From Paludibaculum fermentans (GTDB lineage Bacteria; Acidobacteriota; Terriglobia; Bryobacterales; Bryobacteraceae), in contig NZ_CP063849.1 of assembly GCF_015277775.1 (NCBI RefSeq), positions 2,046,001 through 2,110,000 on the forward strand: a stretch of DNA of 64,000 bases, in the 5' to 3' direction. Positions within the stretch are counted from its first letter, which is position 1. The number at the start of each line of letters is the position of its first letter. The notes beneath the pieces were generated by a model. It was not told where the DNA came from and did not search any database. It worked only from the letters and a program-made list of their open reading frames with translations. A program made the position numbers and the translations under genes. Shown here one piece after another: positions 18,349 to 26,202 of the stretch.

Positions 18349-19113
18349 ATGAACGTTGTGGCGCCGCACCAGCATGACGAACTGGATGGAAGGGACGCAA
18401 AGCCGGCCATGAGTGACCAACCCGAAACCGAAGCCCGTAAGATTCGAGTCATGATCGCAGACGACCACCCGATTGTCCGGGAAGGTCTGCGCAAGTTGCT
18501 CAATCTGGAAGACGACATTGATGTCGTGGGCGCCGCGGCCGATGGCCGCGAGTTGATCGAACGGGTCGAAGAGCTCATGCCCGACGTCATCCTGCTCGAT
18601 CTGCGGATGCCCAATCTCGACGGCTTGGGCGCCCTCCAGACTCTCCAGCACACCAGTTCGAAAGCGCGAGTCATCATTCTTACCGCATCGGAAGACAAGA
18701 ACGAGTTCGTGCAGGCCATGAAGCTCGGTTGCTCCGGCATCGTGCTGAAGCAGACCTCGGCTGACCTGATCGTGAAATCGATCCGCAAAGTCTACGCCGG
18801 CGAAATCTGGCTCGACTCGCACACCACCGCGGCCGTCATGCGGCAGTTCGCCGCTCCGGGCGAGACCTCGCTCGGCCCAACGGCCAGCAAAGCCCGCGAA
18901 CGGTCCCCGCTCAGCACCCGCGAACGCGAAATCGTCGCGCTGGTCGCCCAGGGCTACAAGAATAAGGAAATGGCCGAGAAGATGTTCATCAGCGAGCAGA
19001 CGGTCAAGAACCACCTGCACAACATCTTCGACAAGCTCGGCGTCTCCGACAGGCTGGAATTGGCCTTGTATGCCATTCACAAGGGCCTCCACCTGCAGCA
19101 AAACGAACGTTAA
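18349..19113 (+). CDS. NarL/FixJ-family response regulator
   Basis: The receiver domain is at residues 35-150, with IADDHPIVREGLRKLL, the phospho-acceptor Asp in VILLDLRMPNLDG and a conserved Lys in VLKQTSADL. A Ser/Pro linker follows. The LuxR-type helix-turn-helix near residues 185-245 includes LSTREREIVALVAQGYKNKE and SEQTVKNHLHNIFDKLGVS. The ATG is preceded by AAAGGGG at 7-8 bases. An internal ATG (MSDQPE) would also keep the receiver intact. No kinase is adjacent. An intrinsic terminator follows 30 bases after the stop. Confidence 0.94.
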   Translation: MNVVAPHQHDELDGRDAKPAMSDQPETEARKIRVMIADDHPIVREGLRKLLNLEDDIDVVGAAADGRELIERVEELMPDVILLDLRMPNLDGLGALQTLQHTSSKARVIILTASEDKNEFVQAMKLGCSGIVLKQTSADLIVKSIRKVYAGEIWLDSHTTAAVMRQFAAPGETSLGPTASKARERSPLSTREREIVALVAQGYKNKEMAEKMFISEQTVKNHLHNIFDKLGVSDRLELALYAIHKGLHLQQNER

Positions 19114-19143
19114 CTACAACTCTTCTCAGCAGTTACAGTCTAC

Positions 19144-19179
19144 GGGCCGCCCCTCAACCGGGCGGCCCTTTCTGTTTCT
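19144..19179 (+). terminator. Intrinsic terminator after the NarL-type regulator
   Basis: GGGCCGCCC, a CTCAACC loop and GGGCGGCCC form a perfect 9-bp stem followed by TTTCTGTTTCT. It lies 30 bases beyond the stop codon. Confidence 0.9.
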
Positions 19180-19224
19180 GAACGAAGATGTAGAATTTTT
19201 CCCCTAAATCAGGACCTTCCCCTC

Positions 19225-19253
19225 TTGCATTCTTCCTACCATAGGCCTACGAT
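19225..19253 (+). promoter_or_regulatory. Possible promoter of the TIG-domain gene
   Basis: TTGCAT and TACGAT are spaced by exactly 17 bases. Initiation would fall about 14 bases upstream of the ATG, with the GGAGG ribosome site at the very 5' end of the message. Confidence 0.35.
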
Positions 19254-19273
19254 CAGACTTGGAGGATAAAAAG

Positions 19274-19630
19274 ATGCGCTTCTCCCTTACATTCCTAACT
19301 ATGACCCTGCTGGTGGCGCTGGCTGCTCCTCCGCTCCTGTTGGCCCAGGATTCCATACCCCGTTGCACGACCGTTGAGCCGGCTAGCGGCAAGGTCGGCA
19401 CCGAGTTTGTAGTCACTGGCGAAAATCTCAGCAAAGATACCGTCGCGAAGCTTTATCTCACCGACGGCACAGCCGACATTGAAATCCCCATGAGCGAACA
19501 GACGGCCACCACGATCAAAGCAAAAATTCCGAACTCCGCCAAAGTGGGTGAGCGTTACAAGCTCATGATCCTCACCAAGGGCAAGGAACCGAAGCTGATT
19601 GAGCAGCCTGTCCGCTTCGAAATCGAATAG
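19274..19630 (+). CDS. Small exported IPT/TIG-domain protein
   Basis: A signal peptide (FLTMTLLVALAAPPLLLAQ) precedes a single immunoglobulin-like TIG fold of about 90 residues. The typical opening is TVEPASGKVGTEFVVTGENL, followed by alternating strands through KAKIPNSAKVGERYKL. TIG domains bind sugars or act as spacers in surface proteins; here the domain stands alone, so the role is unknown. GGAGG 8 bases before the ATG at 19274 fixes the start, and a TTG 5 codons upstream is rejected. The mature protein is about 97 residues. Confidence 0.85.
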   Translation: MRFSLTFLTMTLLVALAAPPLLLAQDSIPRCTTVEPASGKVGTEFVVTGENLSKDTVAKLYLTDGTADIEIPMSEQTATTIKAKIPNSAKVGERYKLMILTKGKEPKLIEQPVRFEIE

Positions 19631-19698
19631 GCGCCCAGCCGCAAGTACCGACAGTTCACGATAAGCACTTTGTGTGCCGATCTAGCCTGTTAAGATCG

Positions 19699-19731
19699 AT
19701 AGAGCCGGAGCAGTCCGGCTCTATCTGTTTC
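19699..19731 (+). terminator. Strong hairpin directly before sthA (terminator or leader control)
   Basis: ATAGAGCCGGA-GCAG-TCCGGCTCTAT is a perfect 11-bp stem with a four-base loop, followed by CTGTTTCT. It can terminate the TIG gene. However, it ends only 8 bases before the sthA ATG and occupies the place of its ribosome-binding site, so it may also limit sthA translation. Confidence 0.7.
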
Positions 19732-19732
19732 T

Positions 19733-21187
19733 ATGGTGCCTTCCAACCACGCCTACGATTACGATCTACTGGTGATCGGCTCCGGCCCGGCCGGGCAGCG
19801 AGCGGCGATCCAGGCTGCGAAACTCCAGAAGCGCGTCGTGCTGGTGGAGAAGAAGAGCGTCCTCGGCGGCGTCTCCGTCAACACAGGCACCATCCCTTCC
19901 AAAACCCTGCGCGAGGCGGTGCTCGACCTCTCCGGCTACCGCTCGAAGGAGTTCTACGGGCTCTCTTACTCCGTCAAGCAGCGCATCACTATGCAGGACC
20001 TGCTGCAGCGCGTCGATACCGTCATCCGTCACGAGATTGATGTCACCCGCGCCCAACTGCTGCGCAACCGCGTGGAAGTCGTCAGCGCCACCGCCTCCTT
20101 TGTCGACGCCCACACCATTCGCCTGGAGTACGTCGAAGGCGGCGGCCAGCGCCTGCTCACTGCCGACAAAGTGATTGTCGCCGTCGGCACGGAAGCCACC
20201 CGCGATCCGCACATCCCGTTCGACGGCCATCGCGTCCTCACCAGTGACGACATCCTGGTGCTGAACGAGCTGCCGCGTACTCTCACGGTCATCGGCGCCG
20301 GCGTCATCGGCTGTGAATACGCCTCCATGTTCGCCGCGCTCGGCGTGCGCGTCACCCTGGTGGACAAGCGCCCGCGGCTCCTCCCCTTCGTCGACTGCGA
20401 GATCATCGACACCCTCGCCTATCACCTGCGCGAAAACCGCGTCACCTTGCGGCTGGGCGAGAACGTCCACGGCATCGAGCTACTGGAAGACGAATCCGGA
20501 GAACGCGTCCGCATCGTGCTCGACAGCGGCAAGCAGATCGTTACCGAAAAGGCCCTTTACTCCATCGGCCGCACCGGCAATACCAACCGCATCCACCCTG
20601 AAGCTTCGGGCCTCAACGTCGACGACCGCGGCCGCATCACCGTCAACGACGATTACCAGACCAACGTCCCCAACATCTACGCCGTCGGCGACGTCATCGG
20701 CTTCCCCAGCCTCTCCTCCACCTCCATGGAACAGGGCCGCCTCGCCGCCTGCCATGCCTTCGGCGTCCAGGCCAGCAGCGTCCCGGACCTCTTCCCCTAC
20801 GGCATCTACACCATTCCCGAAATCTCCATGGTGGGCAAGAACGAGGAAGAGCTCACGCAAGCCGGTATCCCTTACGAAGTGGGCAAGGCCCGCTACCGGG
20901 AAATCGCCCGCGGCCAGATCGTCGGCGACACCACCGGCCTGCTCAAGCTGCTGTTTCACTTCGAAACCCGCCAGTTGCTGGGCGTGCACATCATCGGCGA
21001 AGGCGCCAGTGAACTGATCCACATCGGCCAGGCCGTGCTGGCCTATGGCGGCAAGGTCGACTACTTCGTGAATACGGTCTTCAACTATCCCACTCTCGCC
21101 GAGTGCTATAAGACCGCTGCCTTCGATGGCGTCAATCGGATCGGAGGCGGCGCGGACCCGATCGCCCCCTCCAAGCCAACTGACTAA
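19733..21187 (+). CDS. sthA: Soluble pyridine nucleotide transhydrogenase (SthA)
   Basis: FAD-dependent cytosolic enzyme that moves hydride between NADPH and NAD+, balancing the two pools. It has the disulfide-oxidoreductase fold: FAD motif LLVIGSGPAGQRAAIQAAKL at the N-terminus, NAD(P) motif VIGAGVIGCEYASMFAALG near residue 185, and YAVGDVIGFPSLSS before the dimer domain. The redox-active CxxxxC of lipoamide dehydrogenase is absent (GGVSVNTGTIPSKTLREA), and GTIPSK is the SthA hallmark. No Shine-Dalgarno is visible because a hairpin occupies that position. Confidence 0.93.
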   Translation: MVPSNHAYDYDLLVIGSGPAGQRAAIQAAKLQKRVVLVEKKSVLGGVSVNTGTIPSKTLREAVLDLSGYRSKEFYGLSYSVKQRITMQDLLQRVDTVIRHEIDVTRAQLLRNRVEVVSATASFVDAHTIRLEYVEGGGQRLLTADKVIVAVGTEATRDPHIPFDGHRVLTSDDILVLNELPRTLTVIGAGVIGCEYASMFAALGVRVTLVDKRPRLLPFVDCEIIDTLAYHLRENRVTLRLGENVHGIELLEDESGERVRIVLDSGKQIVTEKALYSIGRTGNTNRIHPEASGLNVDDRGRITVNDDYQTNVPNIYAVGDVIGFPSLSSTSMEQGRLAACHAFGVQASSVPDLFPYGIYTIPEISMVGKNEEELTQAGIPYEVGKARYREIARGQIVGDTTGLLKLLFHFETRQLLGVHIIGEGASELIHIGQAVLAYGGKVDYFVNTVFNYPTLAECYKTAAFDGVNRIGGGADPIAPSKPTD

Positions 21188-21190
21188 TCC

Positions 21191-22162
21191 CTACTGCTGC
21201 TGCATCTGCTCCTGCTGGCGCAGCAGGTCTTCCGGCGTATTCAGATCGCGCTCCACTTCGGCGTCCCACTCCGTCACCATCTCGGCCAGTTCCGGCGGCA
21301 GCTCCTCACAGGAGTTTACGCCCACGGCCACGGTCAGCTTGGAATCCGCTTTGCCCTTCAGCACGCCGCGCGTCGGCGGAACGTCCGCATAGTCGCGCCC
21401 GATAGCGGTTCGAATGTGGCGTTCACCAGCAATCAGGTCATTCGTCGGATCGAACCCAGTCCAGCCCAGGGTTGGCAGGTAGGCTTCCACCCAGGCGTGC
21501 GACGCCCCGTCCGACGAACGGTCGCGGTCCTCAGCCCGGTGAAACAGATAGCCGCTCACATAGCGCGCCGGAATCCCCAACTGGCGCAGGACGGCGATCA
21601 TGACATGCGCCATATCCTGGCATACGCCCTTGCGCAGCTCCAGTGCCTCGTCAATGGGCGAATCCACGCGCGTCGATTGCGGCACATACTCGAACGAGTT
21701 GAAGAGCTGCGTGTTGATCTCGCGCACCAGCATCAGCGGATCGTCTCGCCGCTCGATGCCCAGCTCCTTCATGAACGCGGCCAGCATCTCGGAAGGCTTG
21801 GCGTAGGTGCTGGGCAGCAGCTTGGGCCAGAAATCTCCGTCTTCCACATCCCTGTCCAGCGCAGCCCAGGCGTCGGGCGCCAGAAAGTGGGGCAGCTCTG
21901 GAAACGGCTTCATCTCCACCACGCTCTCGGCCGTGATCTGCAGGTTGCGGTGCGGACCCGGAATCCCGAAATGGTGAATCGAATTGCCCAGATGGTCGCG
22001 ATAGGAGTGGATCTGCGCTTTGGGCGTCACGATCACTTTATAGTCCAGGCAGCGCTGATTGCCTTCCGTCCGCGGGTGCATGCGCAATTCCATCAGGCTC
22101 TCGTACACCGGATCGCTATACGCAAATCGGGTGAGGTGTCGGATGCGGTAATACAAACTCAA
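21191..22162 (-). CDS. Transglutaminase-like cysteine peptidase/transferase
   Basis: N-terminal bacterial transglutaminase-associated domain (YYRIRHLTRFAYSDPVYES) followed by the papain-like transglutaminase core. The apparent triad is Cys in RKGVCQDMAHVMIAVLRQLG (about residue 180), His in SHAWVEAYLPTLG (about 223) and Asp in GFDPTND. A Gln-rich C-terminus closes the 323 residues. It overlaps the alpha-E gene by 4 bases (ATGA). The ATP-grasp, alpha-E and transglutaminase genes recur together in many bacteria and are proposed to make or cut peptide linkages; the substrate is not known. Confidence 0.92.
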   Translation of the reverse strand: MSLYYRIRHLTRFAYSDPVYESLMELRMHPRTEGNQRCLDYKVIVTPKAQIHSYRDHLGNSIHHFGIPGPHRNLQITAESVVEMKPFPELPHFLAPDAWAALDRDVEDGDFWPKLLPSTYAKPSEMLAAFMKELGIERRDDPLMLVREINTQLFNSFEYVPQSTRVDSPIDEALELRKGVCQDMAHVMIAVLRQLGIPARYVSGYLFHRAEDRDRSSDGASHAWVEAYLPTLGWTGFDPTNDLIAGERHIRTAIGRDYADVPPTRGVLKGKADSKLTVAVGVNSCEELPPELAEMVTEWDAEVERDLNTPEDLLRQQEQMQQQ

Positions 22163-23133
22163 GCCTCCAATGCCGTTTCAACGGGATACGAGATGAACGC
22201 CTTGTAGATCCCCGAGTGAATCTCTGTCGTCTGCCGCTTCAGATCCGACATCATACCGTGCAATCCATTGGCGATAATCTCATCGATCTGTGCGTAGCTC
22301 AGCGCCGAGCGCCAGCGCCCCGTCACGCGCTGCGCCTTCGCCCCACGCCGGCTGGGCGACACCGCGCTGATGGCATCCAGCGCCGATTGCACGCGGTCCG
22401 CCGAAAACCGGATCGAATGCGGGAAGGTCTCGTTCAACACCAGGAACTCCGCCACACGGTCCGGCGCGATCTTCGCCGTGTACACCTTGCAGTAGGCCTC
22501 AAACGCGGTGGCACAGCGCAACAGCCCAATCCACTCCAGGTAGTCCGCTGTGTCCGGACCCGCGTCCGGCCGCATCGCGGCATCGCCAGAGAAATACTCA
22601 AAGTGCACGTCCACCAGCGTCGCCACCGTGAACGCCCGCTCCAGAAACCGGCCCAACTGGATGAACCGCCAGCCTTCGCCATGGCCCGACGTCGAATCCG
22701 TCACGCCCTGGAACAACAGCGAGCCCTCTTTGACGGCATCCAGGAACTCGCGCGGATCGCCCGTCCACAAATCGTCCTGCGCCGCCGTTTGCACCTCGTG
22801 GTAGAGCTTGTTCAGGTGCTCGAACATCTCGGAACTGATCTGCTCGCGCACCTGCCGCGCATTGTCGCGCGCCGAGCGGATGCAGCTGATGATCGACACC
22901 GGGTTCGACTGCTCAAAACAGAACAGGTGCAGCAGGCTGTGCGGATCCAGCTCCTGCGCCGACGACTTGTCCATCCCCAGCGACTCCAGCACGCGGGCCC
23001 AGCGCCCGAAACTCGCGTCCTGGGGCTGCTCCAGCTCCAGATTCATGTGGACGTTCACCACGCGCGCCGTGTGCTCCGCCCGCTCCAGGTAACGCGCCAT
23101 CCAGTACAGACTGTCCGCAACTCTCGAAAGCAT
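22159..23133 (-). CDS. Alpha-E domain protein (DUF403)
   Basis: All-helical protein of 324 residues beginning MLSRVADSLYWMARYLERAE, the DUF403 signature. It also contains HLFCFEQSNPVSIISCIRSARDNAR-type segments and ends at YPVETALEA. It has no recognisable catalytic motif; in this conserved gene set it is thought to partner the ATP-grasp enzyme. It lies 62 bases after the ATP-grasp stop and overlaps the transglutaminase start, so all three are probably one transcript. Confidence 0.93.
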   Translation of the reverse strand: MLSRVADSLYWMARYLERAEHTARVVNVHMNLELEQPQDASFGRWARVLESLGMDKSSAQELDPHSLLHLFCFEQSNPVSIISCIRSARDNARQVREQISSEMFEHLNKLYHEVQTAAQDDLWTGDPREFLDAVKEGSLLFQGVTDSTSGHGEGWRFIQLGRFLERAFTVATLVDVHFEYFSGDAAMRPDAGPDTADYLEWIGLLRCATAFEAYCKVYTAKIAPDRVAEFLVLNETFPHSIRFSADRVQSALDAISAVSPSRRGAKAQRVTGRWRSALSYAQIDEIIANGLHGMMSDLKRQTTEIHSGIYKAFISYPVETALEA

Positions 23134-23195
23134 TCGTTCCTTCCTCTGAAGTCTGCAACCCGCCGGCAGCCAACCGTCAGTTCCCTATCCGCCGC

Positions 23196-24653
23196 CTAGT
23201 CCGCCAGCACCCACGTATCCTTGCTGCCGCCGCCCTGCGAACTGTTCACCACCAGCGACCCCTTGCGCAGCGCCACACGCGTCAGCCCGCCCGGCACAAT
23301 CGTCACCTTTTCGCCGGAAAGGATATACGGCCGCAGATCGATGTGCCTCGGCTCAATCGAGCCGCCCTCGATAAACGTGGGCGCCCGCGACAGCATCAAC
23401 GTCGGCTGCGAGATGTAGTTACGCGGATTCGCCAGGATGCGCGACCGGAACTCGCTCTGCTCTTCCCGCGTCGAGTGCGGCCCAATCAGCATGCCGTAGC
23501 CGCCGCTCTCGCCCACCGCCTTCACCACCATCTTGTCGAGGTTCTCCAGGGTGTAATCCCTCGAATCCTTCTCGGCCATCAGGTAGGTCTCAACGTTGTT
23601 GATGATCGGGTCTTGCCCCAGGTAGTACTTGATGATCCGCGGGACATAGGCGTAAACCGCCTTGTCATCGCTGACACCCGTGCCGATCGCGTTCGCCAGC
23701 GTCACATTGCCCGCCCGGAACGCGTTGAACAAACCGGCCACGCCCAGGATCGTATCCTGCCGGAACGCCAGCGGATCCACGAAGTCATCGTCGATGCGCC
23801 GGTAGATCACGTCCACCCGCCGCAGCCCGGCCGTGGTCCGCATGTACACCGTGTTGTCGTGCACCAGCAGGTCGCGCCCCTCCACCAGCTCGATGCCCAT
23901 CTGGCGCGCCAGGTAAGAGTGCTCGAAATACGCCGAGTTGAACACACCCGGTGTCAGCAGCACGATGGTCGGATCCGTCCGCCCCTCCGGCGCCAGCGAC
24001 CGCAGCGTCTCCAGCAGCGCATGGCTGTAGTGATCGATGGGCCGCACGCGGCATTCCTGCAACTGGCCCGGGAACACGCGCTTCATCACCTGCCGCGAGG
24101 TCAGCATGTAGCTCACGCCGCTGGGCACGCGCAGATTGTCTTCCAGCACCGCGAACTCGCCCGACGGCAGCCGGATCAGATCCGTCCCCATCACCGTGAC
24201 GTAGTTGTTGCGCGGCACATTCACACCGCGCATCTCGCGCCGGAAGTGCGGGCAGCTGTAGATCAGCTCGCGCGGCACCACCTTGTCGTCCAGGATCCGC
24301 TGGTCGTGGTAGATGTCGTGCAGGAACATGTTCAGCGCCGTGATGCGCTGCGTCAGTCCCTGCTCGATGGTCGACCACTCTTTCGCGGTGATGATCCGCG
24401 GCAGCAGGTCGTGCGGAAAAATCCGCTCCGTCCCTTCGCTGCGGCCATACACCGTGAAGGTGATGCCCTGGTGCAGGAAGCTTAAATCGGCCGCCTGTTT
24501 GCGGCGGCGCAACTCCTCGCTCGGCATCTCGAGAATCTTGTCCAGCAAAAGACGGTAGTGCTGCCGCACCTCCCCGTCGTTCGTGAACATCTCGTCATAA
24601 CTCGAGTTCAGAAGATAGTTGTGAAACGGGGCTGGGAGAACGCTTTCCACCAT
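23196..24653 (-). CDS. Circularly permuted ATP-grasp protein (DUF404/DUF407)
   Basis: A 485-residue predicted amide-bond ligase. Recognisable segments are [20 protein letters not shown] at the start, [21 protein letters not shown] (metal and ATP region), [25 protein letters not shown], and [20 protein letters not shown] with its glycine-rich loop. It is the first gene of the three-gene operon and is divergent from glgC (98 bases between starts). The enzymatic product of this family remains unestablished. Confidence 0.93.
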   Translation of the reverse strand: MVESVLPAPFHNYLLNSSYDEMFTNDGEVRQHYRLLLDKILEMPSEELRRRKQAADLSFLHQGITFTVYGRSEGTERIFPHDLLPRIITAKEWSTIEQGLTQRITALNMFLHDIYHDQRILDDKVVPRELIYSCPHFRREMRGVNVPRNNYVTVMGTDLIRLPSGEFAVLEDNLRVPSGVSYMLTSRQVMKRVFPGQLQECRVRPIDHYSHALLETLRSLAPEGRTDPTIVLLTPGVFNSAYFEHSYLARQMGIELVEGRDLLVHDNTVYMRTTAGLRRVDVIYRRIDDDFVDPLAFRQDTILGVAGLFNAFRAGNVTLANAIGTGVSDDKAVYAYVPRIIKYYLGQDPIINNVETYLMAEKDSRDYTLENLDKMVVKAVGESGGYGMLIGPHSTREEQSEFRSRILANPRNYISQPTLMLSRAPTFIEGGSIEPRHIDLRPYILSGEKVTIVPGGLTRVALRKGSLVVNSSQGGGSKDTWVLAD

Positions 24654-24714
24654 GTCGTGATAACCCTTACTTCCGCCACAGAGGGTGCGTTCGACAGGGA
24701 ACGGATAAGCGGGA

Positions 24715-24743
24715 TTGTAGCACGCCGGACACCTCTCTATTCT
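24715..24743 (+). promoter_or_regulatory. Candidate glgC promoter giving a nearly leaderless message
   Basis: TTGTAG, 17 bases, then TATTCT. Initiation 6-8 bases downstream would fall at about 24750, immediately before the glgC ATG at 24752, and no Shine-Dalgarno is visible there. Confidence 0.4.
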
Positions 24744-24751
24744 GGATGTAG

Positions 24752-25972
24752 ATGAAGAACGTTCTAGCCATCCTACTGGCTGGCGGCGCCGGTGAGCGTT
24801 TGTACCCCCTCACCCGCGACCAGGCCAAACCGGCAGTACCCTTCGGCGGCATCTATCGCATCATCGACTTCACGCTCTCCAACTGCGTGAATTCCGGCCT
24901 TCGCCGCATCTTCTGCCTCACTCAATACAAATCACTCGAGCTCACACGCCACCTTCGGGAAGGCTGGGATCTCTTTTCCGGCGAGATGGGTGAATTCATC
25001 GAAGTCATCCCACCCATGCGCCGCGTCCACGCCGACTGGTATCTGGGCACTGCCGATGCCGTCTATCAGAACCTCGAGAGCATCCTGATCGAAAAGCCGT
25101 CGCAGGTCATCGTGCTCTCGGCCGATCAGATCTACAAAATGGACTATCGCGAGATGCTCAGTTGGCATCAGCGATACGACGCCGAGGTCACCATCGCAAC
25201 CCTCCAGGTACCCATCCCCGACGCCACCCGCTTCGGCATCGCCGACATCGACCCGGTCTCCTACCGGATCCACGACTTCGAGGAAAAACCGCAGCACGGC
25301 CATCCCGTGCTCTCCCCCTTCGGCGAAAACATGGTGAGCGCCTCCATGGGCATCTACATCTTCAACACCGATGTCCTGCTCGAAGCCTTGCGGGAAGATG
25401 CCGCCGATGAGAATTCGTCCCACGACTTCGGCCACAATGTCCTGCCCAACCTGCTGCACCGCCGCCGGGTCATCGCCTACGACTTCCGCGACCTCAACAA
25501 CAAACGCGTCCGCTACTGGCGCGACGTCGGCACCATCGACTCCTACTACGAATCCAACCTGGACCTCGTCAGCGTCCTGCCGGAGTTGAATCTCTACGAC
25601 ACCGGTTGGCCCATCCGCACGCGCATGCACCAGGCGCCGCCGGCCAAGTTCGTGTTTGCGCAGGAAGGGCGCCGCATGGGCGTCGCCACCGATTCGTTCG
25701 TGTCGCCCGGAGTCATCGTCAGCGGCGGCCGCGTCCACCGCAGCATCCTCTCGCCCGGCGTCCGTGTCAACAGCTACGCCGACGTCGACCACTCCATCCT
25801 GCTGCCCGGAGCCAACATCGGCCGCTATTGCCGCATCCGCAAGGCCATCATCGACAGCGGCGTCCATCTACCCGAAGGCGCCACGGTAGGCGAAGACCCG
25901 GAGCGCGACCGCGCCGCCGGCTATCACGTCACGGAAGGCGGAGTGACCGTGGTCTTCGAACCTCACGACTAG
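24752..25972 (+). CDS. glgC: Glucose-1-phosphate adenylyltransferase
   Basis: Makes ADP-glucose from glucose-1-phosphate and ATP, the committed step of bacterial glycogen synthesis. The N-terminal nucleotidyltransferase domain has [25 protein letters not shown] in two adjoining conserved blocks, plus [26 protein letters not shown] and FEEKP. A C-terminal left-handed beta helix with hexapeptide-like repeats follows ([20 protein letters not shown]). The 406 residues match the family. No other glg gene is nearby. Confidence 0.96.
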   Translation: MKNVLAILLAGGAGERLYPLTRDQAKPAVPFGGIYRIIDFTLSNCVNSGLRRIFCLTQYKSLELTRHLREGWDLFSGEMGEFIEVIPPMRRVHADWYLGTADAVYQNLESILIEKPSQVIVLSADQIYKMDYREMLSWHQRYDAEVTIATLQVPIPDATRFGIADIDPVSYRIHDFEEKPQHGHPVLSPFGENMVSASMGIYIFNTDVLLEALREDAADENSSHDFGHNVLPNLLHRRRVIAYDFRDLNNKRVRYWRDVGTIDSYYESNLDLVSVLPELNLYDTGWPIRTRMHQAPPAKFVFAQEGRRMGVATDSFVSPGVIVSGGRVHRSILSPGVRVNSYADVDHSILLPGANIGRYCRIRKAIIDSGVHLPEGATVGEDPERDRAAGYHVTEGGVTVVFEPHD

Positions 25973-26202
25973 CAGCAAAACCCCGCGCCGCCCGGCCATC
26001 CGGCAGGAGAGTCAGGCGGCGCGAACCGCCCTGTCCCGCCCGGCCATCATCGGAAGCAGTTAGCCAGCAATCGAGGAACAGTCAACCAGCCATGGAGGAA
26101 TAGTCAGCCAGCGATCGAAAAGCCGCAACAATTGGGACGGCGGACCCCCTGGTCCGCGCGGGATCCCCCGATCCCGCACACGGAACCCCGTACCAGCCCC
26201 CC
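25973..26202. repeat. Convergent intergenic region with two abutting hairpins
   Basis: Between glgC and the convergent TPR gene. At 26140-26157 GCGGACC-CCCT-GGTCCGC forms one hairpin. Directly abutting it at 26158-26177, GCGGGATC-CCCC-GATCCCGC forms another. Neither has a U tract. The preceding stretch (26059-26115) has loose repeats of AGCCAGC(A/G)ATCGA and GGAA(C/T)AGTC. They may act as a bidirectional terminator or be a REP-like element. Confidence 0.5.

Noticed and set aside
19733-21187. Dihydrolipoamide dehydrogenase or mercuric reductase
   Set aside because: The redox CxxxxC is absent (SVNTGTIPSK), and GTIPSK is typical of soluble transhydrogenase.
26059-26115. Possible CRISPR-like repeats (AGCCAGC-ATCGA units)
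   Set aside because: Units are about 10-12 bases, imperfect and irregularly spaced, with no cas genes nearby.
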